A DNA stretch of 64,000 nucleotides, taken from positions 65,415 to 129,414 of the forward strand of contig NSJX01000065.1 in the NCBI GenBank assembly GCA_002286715.1, written 5' to 3'. The translations under genes were made by a program, and so were the position numbers. Of this stretch, positions 1-11,474 are shown in pieces. Source of the stretch: Dentipellis sp. KUC8613 (lineage: Eukaryota > Basidiomycota > Agaricomycetes > Russulales > Hericiaceae). The notes below the pieces were generated by a model. The model made no database searches. It was not told where the DNA came from and saw only the letters and a list, made by a program, of their open reading frames with translations. Numbering within the stretch: position 1 is the first letter of the stretch; each line of letters begins with the position of its first letter.

Positions 1-1005
1 TTGCAGTTCGTTCTACTGGTGTAGTTGGCAAAGTGCGTCTTCCCACCTGCGCCTCCTCGGCTTCACGCACCGAAAAACTGTCCCAGACATCTAAATCTCC
101 ACGAGTTCACCCTCTCCACCAGATACGTATCCTGCACGCTAGTAGCGTACGAACGCTCACCAGCGACGTGTACCCCGAATCGTACGACAGTTATTTCGGA
201 ACCCAGGCGCAGGCAGGCCGAGACAGCGCGAGTCCGGGTCTGCCTCGAACGGCGTCGTCCCTCGAGGGCCAGTCGGACCTATTGTGTCCATGGGGTCGAT
301 TTTTTCCTTTTTTTTTGCGATTGATCCAGGCTCAAGTTGACAATATCAATACGCGACGCGGACGCGGAATCGAGAACTGCACACCCTGCTGTTCATAATT
401 CAACCACACCCACACCGCACAAACTCGAACGCAAGCCCGGAGCGCAAGTATAAGCTTCCGCGTCTCTCATCAGGGCTCCACGTCCACTCCCGTGCCGCTT
501 GGACTACTTACTTCGGAGGCACGTACAAGATACTGCCTCGCTACCCGCCGGATCCGGAGTCCATTACCTGCAATATGTGAAGTTGTTCCTCCGGTCCGCG
601 TACATCCGCGCGCCGAATCTAAGCTTCGGACGGTTCGATTGTCTGTTGTTCCATCTGAGCCCTCGGACTGCTCTGAACTTGACTGATGCTCTGTGGTGAC
701 GGTGGCCGAAGGTTGGGTCGACGTCTTGAGTGGAGGGTGCACTATATCACATTGTGGGTCCCTTATTTTATGTATGTTTTCCGCACCAACACTTGCCACT
801 GATCATGACTCGGGAAAATACATCTCGTATGCATGCTATTCAGCTACACTGGTACACGTGCTCTACTCGTACATGGCGACAAATCAACCGTTCACACTCG
901 CGCGCCAACATCCTCTCGAACAAAAACTCCACCATCATCCTACAGTCTTCAGAAATTCACCGACACTCAACCGCAGGACAACAATCCGACCCTTCAATTC
1001 AGGAC
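1..1005. other. Left-edge intergenic region
   Basis: No convincing gene is visible on either strand. Short open frames occur on both strands but overlap each other, lack recognisable motifs and show no consistent codon preference. There is a pyrimidine run near 299-317. The stretch lies downstream of the first large gene, which ends at 1006 on the minus strand, so it may hold its 3' UTR and the flank of a gene outside the window. Confidence 0.5.
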
Positions 1006-4000
1006 TCAACGCAACAGCGACCCGCGCGGCTTCCTCAACGTCTCCGCGATCGCCAAGAACGTCTCAGCAAGGTTGACCTGTCCACGAAAAGGAAACAAAG
1101 CACCACCACCGTCAGTTCCCGCTTCCCCAGTCCACGTTTCAACGAAAGAACCCACAGTGCTAAGGGCCTGGTGGAACGCTGACGGCGTATACGTCCTGCC
1201 ACTCTGGTCCACCGGCGCCTCGTTCTGCACCGCCAACGCGACCTGCGCCATCCTGCGCAACGAGCCCGACGCGCCGTCCGGGCCGAACGAGATGGTCTGC
1301 AGCGACAGCGGCTTCCTGCAGCGCAAACACGGACGTAGCTCCGTCAGCGCTCATCAAGAATGGCCGCACATTCATTGAAAAAACCGAGATCCACTGACCC
1401 GCGTCGCAGGGCAGCCCGGCAGAGCCCTTCCACAGCTGTGTCCCGGAGGGCGCACTGGCCGTCGGACAAGAAGATGACGATTGGGTTGCTAGCAGGGGTG
1501 GGGGGAATTGACATCCAACTTAGACACCGGGTACACGAGCGGACAACGATGCCTCTCACCGGTCGGCGTTCCAGTGGCCCTCCATGACGACGCGCGCGGC
1601 GTGCAGCGCCACAGCGAAATTGGTGCGCCCATACGCCCGCGTGTTCAGAATCGCGCTCAGGAGATCGTCCGGCGAACTCGTGGTGTCGTCCACGACGGGG
1701 ACGGTCGTGTTCTCGTCGAAGAACACGATGCTGTAGGCGTCCTGGCGGGCAGCAGGAGCGGCAGCGGGAGCGCCCTGCGTCGCGGCGGCGTTGCGGGCGG
1801 TCCAGAAGCTGTAGAGCGCCGAGAACACTGCGCCGAGTCGGTTGTTGCACGTCCGTCTTATGCGATCCGTGGCCGGCGCGTCTCGCAAAGGACGTCGGTC
1901 CTGGGAGGTCATAGATCCGGACCTGGTGAATGGACACGATTTTAGTTATCCACGCGCAAGCACGAAGCACCCACCTGTCAATGACAAAGATACTGCGAAA
2001 GCGGGTCTCATGAGCAGGAGCAACAGCATGCCTGGGTGAAGGTACATACACGTGCAGGGGGGCCGGCAGAAGGGCAGCCGGATTCTGGCAGGTAAAGTGG
2101 TGTCCGCCAATTGGTGAAACATACCCCACGTCAGGATGCCCATTTGCCTGAGCCGGATGGAACAGGGGAAGAGTGCAGTAAGACGGCTGAGTCGGGTTTG
2201 TCGCGTTGGCAGCGTGTTCGGAACCTATGCTCGAGCGTGACAGCAAGAGTTGAGCCTTCGCTCGTTCTATCTGTAGCAGAAGATTACCTGGACACATTGA
2301 GTCGCTGCCGCAGATCTCGAGTGTTAGCGTCGGGAGAGGGGGTAATGCCACAGGGAACACTCACCACTTCGCGAAATTCGTTTGCTCTTCTCGAGAGTAT
2401 GGATCTAGGGTGAATTCGCACTCAAGATCCACTCAATGGCTACTTGCAGATACCAAGTCCACAAACCTTTGAAGCCTAGAAAGTACGTGTCAGTATTGCG
2501 CTTGATGCATCATCAAAGGACAACCTCACCTGTCCGTCGCCAATACAACCCATGTGTGATGTAATCCTTCGACCTGTTTGGCTCCGGGAGAAATTGTTCA
2601 GAAATATGTTCCACCTCTGCACCCCCGCAGATTTCATCGGGTTCCGTGCGACACCAGTCAATGTGGACGTGTCTGCCCATCGAAGTGCATACCAGGTTGC
2701 ACATCATGGGGGCGCCATCGTCGTTTGTCGAGAACTTCCGCCCTTCATGTTCAACAGTGCCATCAGGGCTGTCAATTGCCCACCGAGCGTGGGCCATTGA
2801 GCCATGCGAGGTCTCGTGTTCTCGTTGGGTGTGGCCTAACGAAAATGAATTGGGAAATTGAGGAGGAATATAGACGCTCTACAGACCTAAGCGCAGCGTG
2901 CAGTAATAACCGCAGTGGTCACAGCTACTCGACAGTCAGTGTCGACCCTCGCCTTAGTCAAGACCATCGTGTCGACACGCACCGAGATTCGCAGAAATGA
3001 AAAGGGCTTTCTTCGGAACTGTGGCAATGAGATCCATCGTGCTCCGTTTGGTCTGGAGGTATCCGCTTGATACAGTCAAGGCGCTTTGCAGCTAGGAGAA
3101 TCTAGGTAAGGCAGTGTACAGAGCCGCGCAACGTGTTATTGGCTGACCTTGTGTGTACTTCGCAAACGCGTTTTTGTTAGTACATACTAGACGATTGAAA
3201 ACCACGAAGACTGAAATCCCTCACCTTCGTATATTGGAACGTCTCGTGTTTCCCGGTGAAAGTGGCCTCGATAGAATGAGGGTGCGTCTCAATTTGGCAT
3301 ATACCCGGGTCTGCACACAAGGCGTTGCACGAGTGTTCTTGGCTGCAATACTGGTCAGAACTCTCATTTCCATGTACGGACTAGAAACAACACACGGACC
3401 CGCATAAATGCTTGGCTCCCACCCCGAGCCCGTGCAAATGCTCCTCTTTGCAGAGCTGTTTGCAAAGCTGGCAAGTGACGGGACACAAGCGATCCTCGCA
3501 CTTGTGGATTGTGTGTTCTTCGTGACTGAAGGCATGTCGGTATACCCATAAAAAGTGACCAGAATGAGCAAAAACTTTACCTAGGGGTGCAGCAAAATCC
3601 AGGACACGACCATTTCTTCCCGTCGGGTAAGATGATTTCCGCAAGATCGCAAGGCTATACATGGGGTCCAAGATATCGTTCAAAGGAGGCAGGTGTGGGG
3701 ATAACGAAGGTTCTCTTACCTGGCCGCACATGTGGAGAGGCGCTGAACACATATGTATGTCGTCCTCATGGTTGAGAGCCTATAAGGAGCGGCCTTAGCA
3801 TTACACTCCAAACTGCGGAAAGCGAATCTTTCACCTTCGTACACACTTCCAAGCATCCCCGCTTGTCGCCCATTTTGCAAGATTCTCCACAGAGATGCGA
3901 CATAACTGTGCATCTTTGATGGTGAACGGGTTAAAAGCACGTAAAGGGTGACGCTGAGTGGAATACGTACACGTGCTTTCCGGGATGTCCAGCACTGTTG

Positions 4001-7000
4001 CGGCATTAGAATCATGAACGATAATTCAACTTCCAAACTTACGCCATGCCACAAGGTTTTTCGCCGCTGTCCTTGGCGCAGAAGCCGCAATCGTGGATAC
4101 ACTTGTGATTGGTCTTGCAGTTGTGTGCACCCTCATGAAGTCGCCCCTGGATACAGAGCAACTGGCACGAAGAGCACTGCGCTTTGCACAGTTGAACGCC
4201 GGCCTTTAGCTCGACGCAAGCATTATTGAACGCCCTTCGCAGGTCCTCGATGCTGGCATGACTTGCTTGAAATCTGGAAACGTTGACGGAGATCCATTCG
4301 CGAACGTGGTCGATGCGCATATCGACCAGAGTATTCAAGTGCGATGCAAAGTCTTGAAGCCAGTCGCTATCCGGTCGATATTGGCGAAGAGAAGTGCCTT
4401 CCCAACTTTCTTGCAACGCGACCAGCGTGGCCTCACGATTTGCCTCGTCGATTGTCCCTGGTACAAGTCCCATGATATTGAAGAGAGCGTCAGAATCAGA
4501 CTTCTCTATGAGGAGGTCTGTATCTAGATTCTAAGCCAAGACGTCAGGCGGCATGTCGCGAAGGATACGATAGAGGTAAAGTTACTTTCAAAGGCTCTGC
4601 ATCTGGCTGCATTTCAAACAGCCCGGCTTGCAAGGCATTCGGAAGGTGAGCAAGTAACGTCTGCGCTCGGTGCGCCGCCATTGTTTCTAAATCGCTTTGA
4701 GAGACGAGACATCCAGGTCAGGCTCTAGGGGACTTACGGGAAAGAGCGCCCCAATCATTCGCCTATGGGTCAGGTCAGCGAACTTCCGTGGTACATGGCT
4801 ATACATTCATACCTTGAGTTTAGCCATTAGCGTCTTCATCGTATGCAAGAATTCCCCTGCTGTGCGGTGTGTCGTCGGTTGATCGTCCAGAAGACTTCTG
4901 ACTTTCGAGAAGAAGAGATAAAACTTGGCAGATTCAATCACAGGCCAGGGAATAATCTTTAGATTTCCGTGGTGAAGACGTGTGATGAAGTTGGATTTTT
5001 GTTCTTCTTGTACAATTCTTTGGATCTTCAACGAAAACCTATATTTTTTGGTAGGCTGATTAACAACATACTTACAAGCCAAAAAGCCGAGCTTACTCTC
5101 GCGTGATATCCGATTTGTCCGTATCAACGACGTCCTTTTCATTGCCTGAGCACACAGTAGAGGCATAATGTAGTCCAGCGTACCTTAATAATAATGAGGA
5201 GTGTTGATTGGAACAATGTCGGGTTTGCCGCCGGATCGAGGATACTTGCGCTAGACTGGAAAGACTGGAAGAGGCCCGTGATGTCGCGGCTCAGGGCGAA
5301 ATTGTTACGGAACAGAACCTAGATCGCACTCAGTACTCCAAGAATCCGAGCGTGAGGCCACATACAAGATTTGATATCGCCGTGTTAAAGAGTACCAGGA
5401 ACGTGTCTTCTTGAGCGGATCGTTCAATGCTGTGAACACCTGCATTCTCTTCAAAATCGACTCGCCCAAATATTTCACAGTATCGCGAACCTTCGAAATC
5501 CAGTGCGACGATCAGATTTTTGGCAGTTGGCGTGACAGACAGCCAGACACCCTCTGCATAGTTACTTAAGTTCATTTTTCTCAATTCGCGAAGCAGATAC
5601 TGACCCGTAGTCCTCATGGCACTGCCAGCAAAAGACGTATCTGCAAGATGATTGAGCGCGAAGCTCTTCCCAACAGATTGCTCTCCCATCGAAGAAACGA
5701 CCTTAACGGGCTACAGAGGTAGCTCAGGATTGGAGTCACATATGTGGGTAGAATTTTCGCACCTTTGAAGCCAAATACGACTGGAAAATTGACTCGTACC
5801 AGCCGAAGGACAGTTTGTCCACGATCCTGCCAACGTCGGCCCCCAGCAGACTCCGCTCGAGGTCTCCAGACTTTACGCCGTCTTTCAGTGGTATAAATCT
5901 ATTTTCGCGGCATACGGCGATGTGAATTGGGATAAGACATAGGAGGCCTACGAGCCATTCTCCAACGCGTAGAGTGGAGGCGTTGATGAGGCCATCGAGG
6001 TCTGTTGGAAGTGATTCAGGAAGGGCGGAAATGATCTTCAGGTCGCTCAGCTCATTGCCGGTGGGCTTCCGTGTTTGCTTCTCGAAAGACTCGATCATGT
6101 GTTGAAAATAGGCAGGGAAAGGATAATCGTCGCGATCACTGACGAAGAGAAGGGCCTTCCGATGACGCAGAGGAGTTGTGGAGCTGAATCCATGTCCAAT
6201 TGCGGGCTGGACAGGAAAGCGTGTCCACATTTCCGCATGACAATCGATAAGGCAATTATGGACGGTAAGACGACTACCATGACGTCCTTTCTTATCGTTG
6301 CCTTTGGACTCTGTAAATGCGAATTCCGTGACGTTGCTTGTGATGTCCAAGACCGCAGACCTGCAACTGCTGGAGGCTATGTCGAGACCTAGTACGTGAA
6401 CGGTAGATCGGTTGACGAACGACGTTAGAACGACATCGTCGACAGGAAGATCGGGTAGGTCGAGGGTGATGCCGGCAGAAGAACCAAAGGTACTTGTGTG
6501 GTAGCCAGTCAAGGTCGATGCATTATCTTGAATGCTGAGCACGAGCAAGCAAGAACCATCCGGTGAGGACCAAACTTTTGCAGGGGAATTGTTGAGAAGT
6601 ACCGAAGCGGGTCTAGTAAATAGGTCACAACATGTGCTAGTTTCATTCAAGAGTATCGAAGGCAACATACCGAAACTGCCGCGTTACGAAGGAGTAGATT
6701 CGTGTGCGATGGTGATTGTCGACAAGCGCTATCTCATCGGTGCCTGACACGAAGCAAGCGTGTTGAATCTTGACTTGATCGCGAGAGCTGTACTCCGTAT
6801 ACCATTGAGTAAGATCGCCTTGGGTGGCAACAGCTTGTAATGTTCTGAAGGACTCGTCGAATGTATACAAGTGGAGTTGGAGCTGCATTATTGCTTTGTT
6901 AGTTGGTGACGCGACTCCATTCGAGAAATAGATCACCTTTGAAGTTCCACAGACGGCCAGGATACGCTTTGTTTCGTTGAATGCGAAGATAACACCATCG

Positions 7001-10000
7001 CCTATCTTCGACACATGAAATTTCTTCTTGTGTCTTCTCCTGTCGATTGAATGTTTGATGGTGGCCGTGTCCTCTAGGTAAATCTCAATTTCTTCATCAC
7101 TACCACGGCCAATAAGAATGACTAGCACGCGATTGCTTTCGAGAAGTTGTGTATGCCTAGAGGACAATGTCAAAATGACGCGAAAGGAAGAAAGCGGGAC
7201 TGACATGTTGGTGCATTGAGTAGGCACGTCAAATACAATTGCTTGCTTTGTATCTGCGATCGGTTTGGGGACAAAGTTAGAATTCAATTGCAATTCCTCT
7301 TTCTCGCCTGAAGGGAGGCTGAATGGGTAGATGGTACAGCGAAGTACGGGATCGTGGAGGTGATATTTTTTTCCAGTGAGCCAGTATACATCTGTGTGCC
7401 CTATGTCAGCTCGAGTAGACTAGATTTATGAAATATAAGTATGTAATACACCTCGACTTCGATGATAGGCATTGCCAATTTCGAGACGATCGATAGTAAC
7501 TTGCCTATTGTATGGATCAATAACCTGAATCTCCGGATCAACGCGCGGACTTACTGTCGAGCATGCACTGTAGACTCTTGGTTGACCTCTTTGATAAACG
7601 TTGAGCGCACCAAGGCCTTCGCTTGATCTTCCTCGTCCGCAATCTTCGACTGGAGTTGGCTTTGGCAATGGCCTAGCTGTATTGTGACGAGGCGATGGGG
7701 CAGTGAACGGAGCAGGAGAGAAATCTTGTCTTGAAGAACAGTTTCCGTAATCGTCTTGACCTTATTGACAAGAGCCTGCGAGGCAGTAGGATCTTTTGCA
7801 TGAAACTTGTTGAGGTCCCGAATGAATTTGGTGTCCTCGGTCGCACGTGCCAGTTTTTGAGCTTCCTCGACTATATGATCGCTTTCGGTGAGTAATCCAT
7901 CACCGAACTGCCATACCTTGCCAATGACCCGCTTTCCATATTTGCCCACCTTCTCCCACACGCCTGCGTTTTCTGTTGAGTCCTGATCGTCCTCCCCAGG
8001 AAGACTCTGAGCAAGAGCTGCTCTGATAAGGAATACATCTTTTGCTGCCAGGACGTTCTCTATCAATTCCAGGACTGCAGGGGCATCTAGGTCCCTAATT
8101 TGTACGAGGGCCAGTTCTATGACGAGAAATCGTAGTTTCACAGCCCGGAACTCTGGAGCGATGAGGTGATCGAACCCAGCATTGGTGAATGCCTCGACGA
8201 ATGATTGTTCCATGTCCTTATATCGCGAGAAAAGGCTCGTAAGGTAGTCTGTGTCATGAGAATTTATTCAGTGGCCGAAATAACTAGCATAGAAAAAACT
8301 GTTCACTTGATTCGTGAGGGTTTGTACCGTCAGCCTGAATGGAGCCTGGGGTTCCGAGAGAAAGACTCCTGTTCCAAGATACTGCATGAGACTCTTTATT
8401 GCGATCGAATGAAGAGGGGGCATGCGTACGGATACATCTGAGCGACACGAGCAATCATGGCTTCTCGTAGACTATCAGTGAGTTGAGGCACGGACTTCGA
8501 GACCTCGTCGTTCATGATTTTTCCCTCTGCATCCCGCTTTGCTTGAGAATCTGCTTCTATGCGCCGCATACCTTCTTTCCATGCTTTGGACTGTTCGTGC
8601 CATCGGCGACTTGGTCTCAACTTTATTATGGTGTCCAATGCGATGTCGTCCAATTTCTCGGAAAGTACAACGGATTCCACAGACCTATGTAACAAGCGAA
8701 ATTTATCAGCGTGAAACCGATCGAAAAGATTTTACATACAAGAGATTGCTCAGGTGGGTTTTATTGCATTCGGTGCCAGCGCTGAACGTTTCGACCGCGT
8801 ATGTGGATGGTGAGAATTCTACTGTCATGAAACCCTGTGAAGTTTCGCCTAACACCAGCTTTGGCTTGAACATGTCAACGGGAAAGGCTTGCTGTGCTGG
8901 CGGCTCTTTGCTTTTGATCCTGTTTGAGGTCAACTGATATAGAGATTGGTATCACACGATGCAACTGTACGAAACTCCTCTTACTATAAAACCAGGACGA
9001 GTAGTGACATTTTCCTCCTGTTCATTCGTCTCTGCGACCGTGAAGGTGAAGATTCTGTCATTGTCGGTGAAGTCTGATATATTGTCGATTGGTTCGTCAT
9101 CCTCTTCGAGCCACACGATGTCGCGAACACATTCAGCAGAGATAAGTGCAATATTCTGATCACATATCTTCGTGAGGTATCTGATCACCCCATAAGTATG
9201 TGTCCGCGCCCATAAACCAGCTACTTACCGAATGAATGTCACTCTGTTGCGTGCCACGGCCGAAACAGCAGCATCATCCCAGGTCGTGGGCTCGGGCCAG
9301 TAAACGACGTAGATCTTGTTTTCCGTATCAGAGAACTCCGGCGGCTTCACGAAATATAGCCCTGAGCTCAAAGTCGGCTCGGATACGCCGGATAGGTCAT
9401 CTTCTGGTCGGCATAGCTTGCTTTTTCTAGTTGCTTCAAGTAAGTCATTGGGATCCTCAGCCAATCAGGTGTAAAGCTTACATAGCGTTGTCGATAGCTC
9501 CGATTGATACAAGAAACTTTGCGATTTCCTCCCTGATGCCATAAACTCCGACGGGTCGTACACTCAGCTTGTCAAGCGCCTTGAAGTTAACTTTTGTCAA
9601 GGACGTATAAGCGCCGGGATGCAGGGTCTCGACGAAATCTCGAAGGGAATCCTGGCAAATGACGATCTTCGCCACTGGTTTCCCATAAAGTAAGGCTATA
9701 CCTAACTCGCTAATGAAAAAGGCTGCCCACCTTGGCCACCACTTCCCTGATCGCTGATAAGATCCAGGACTCGGTATATCCCAGGCATCTTCTTCACCAA
9801 GTCCATATCGTCTGCATAGGAGATCTGTGTGGGCGTAGATATTTCTTGTGTTGCTTGGCTGTCAGGTATGTTGAGTTCTTCGAGACGTTGTGTGAGTGAA
9901 TCGTGAAACTGCTGATCGATTTCCGTTTTTGCATCACTCTGCATACGAGAACTGGTCAATACAACGAAGATCATCTATATGATGGATGCTACCTGAATGT

Positions 10001-10449
10001 TGGGGACTACTTCGATACCGGGAGCCATTTGTGTACTAGTTACATCGACTTCGCGTCTGGAAGGCGGCATGGAGACATAAGCATCTGAGTCAGAGTCGGT
10101 ATCAGAAGGGGTGTGTTTCTCCTTTGAGCCAAGTGATTCATTATATCCCTGTGCTTCCTTGAGGACCAGCCTGGGTAGCACAGAAATACGCGAACGGCGT
10201 ACCACGGGAGCTCGATCGGAGGTATCGACGCCATGTTCGAGATCGGGTACTATACAGGGCAACACAATTGAGACTGCCTTCTTATCCCAGATGATTGTAC
10301 GCACCATCAACAGATATTGAGACAGTTTCTTCATCTTGATGCCCACCGCCTCCGGTATCTGGACCTAGTATCATTAGCCGTGATAACTACTTACGTCTGA
10401 TACTGATAGATTGTAAGGAATTACCTCCAGCATGGTCATCCGCGTTCAT
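1006..10449 (-). CDS. Giant VLIG/GBP-like GTPase with Cys/His-rich region and VWA domain, copy A (many introns)
   Basis: The start is a 25-nt first coding exon (10425-10449) followed by an exon encoding an acidic segment ending near ISVDG; the same layout in copies B and C supports it. Order from the N terminus: Ser/Asp-rich linker with the motif MPPSR (about 10100-9700), conserved region GVYGIREEIAKFL (9675-9225), Glu-rich and helical regions (9188-7560), a beta-rich section (7500-5740), then a GTPase with P-loop GEQSVGKS (5663-5686) and G3 motif DFEG (5489-5500). A helical stretch with HVREWISVNVSRFQ (4473-4160) leads into many Cys/His clusters (about 4160-2513). The C-terminal VWA domain has a MIDAS DRSGSM split by an intron, and FLSDG near 1450-1475; the protein ends KPRGSLLR. 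I found no frame break that an intron does not explain. The G domain resembles the animal very large inducible GTPases and GBPs; function is unknown, and an immune-like or membrane-remodelling role is inference only. Confidence 0.85.
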
Positions 10450-11474
10450 CCTGAATGTCGACTGTCTTTGATGGTGGGCCAGTGTGGGTAGGGGAGTGCA
10501 ACTGGGAGACCCTGATGCAGATCGTCGTGGTCAGAAAGATAAGGGGGTTAAGGGTTGACGGAAAGGGTAGAGGAGACAGCCTGGGCGCCAGACGGCGACT
10601 GACCTTCATCGCGTGTCGCTCTCTTCTCGAACGGCACACTTCACACTTCCAGATGCGGTGAGGTTCCCTGGTGATCTACCGTCATGGCCGAACCAGAATC
10701 CGCAGCACTACCCTAATGGCCCTTTCGGCCCCTTGTTCCCATCCTACCAATTCGAGCCTCTGCGCGCTTCAATGATGAAGTTGCCATCCAGCGTCTCGGG
10801 ATTTTGTCCAGGGCGGCCAGTTGCTCATTTGAAGTTGATCTACGGTGACTAGTCCTTCTGGACGACAGTCCAGTCACGAGTATATCAAAGCGGGTCCGAA
10901 CGCTGAGAAGCACACGGTGAGTAGACTATCTCATATTAGCAGGTGCCCTGATGTTCGCTTCGATTGTCGATGGTACGAACGGCATCGACGCCTCTTGAGG
11001 ACATTGCGATAATGCAGAGCATTTCGAATGTTCTGATCGGCTTCAGAGTCCAGTCGATGCAGCCATGATGATGGTCATTTGAATGGAGTCGGTGACAAAG
11101 TCATAGGTTTGCTCGGCTGGCGGGCTTCGCTGAGCGCATCGACATGCAGCGGCGGCGCGGCGGGTCCTAGCGGCGTTTGCCGCTCCCTCCGATGCGGCAC
11201 AAGTACTTCTCACTGGCGGACTTGGAGCTTAACTAAAGTTCTTGCCTCCTCCCTGCCTCTGACGCTATCCTAAATGATGCTGCCTATAATGCTTGTCCAT
11301 TGCGATAGAATACCCAATGTATTGGACACTTCGTAGACCGAGTCTAATTACGCCACTACACAAATACAACGCGAGCACATATTGAACATGTCCCTTCCCG
11401 CCAAGATCATACAAAAATCCACCTATCATCGATAACCATGTGAAGCAGGAAAACCACCAAGACGAACTCTTCTC
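10450..11474. other. Spacer between large-gene copies A and B
   Basis: About 1 kb holding the promoter of copy A (reading left) and the 3' flank of copy B. A short open frame on the plus strand (10613-10852) has no recognisable domain and is probably chance. The 9-bp word shared by the three promoters lies at 10609-10617. Nothing else is recognised. Confidence 0.5.
10609..10617 (-). promoter_or_regulatory. Shared promoter word GACACGCGA, copy A
   Basis: The plus strand reads TCGCGTGTC, giving GACACGCGA on the gene strand, 160 bp upstream of the copy A start codon. The identical 9-mer occurs 178 and 161 bp upstream of copies B and C. It contains an ACGCG core like that of fungal MBF-type sites; that link is inference. 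Confidence 0.4.

Noticed and set aside
25..398. Two overlapping plus-strand frames at the left edge
   Set aside because: They overlap in different frames, show no motif and cross a homopolymer run.
10613..10852. Plus-strand frame in the spacer between copies A and B
   Set aside because: Pro-rich chance frame with no counterpart in the spacer between copies B and C.
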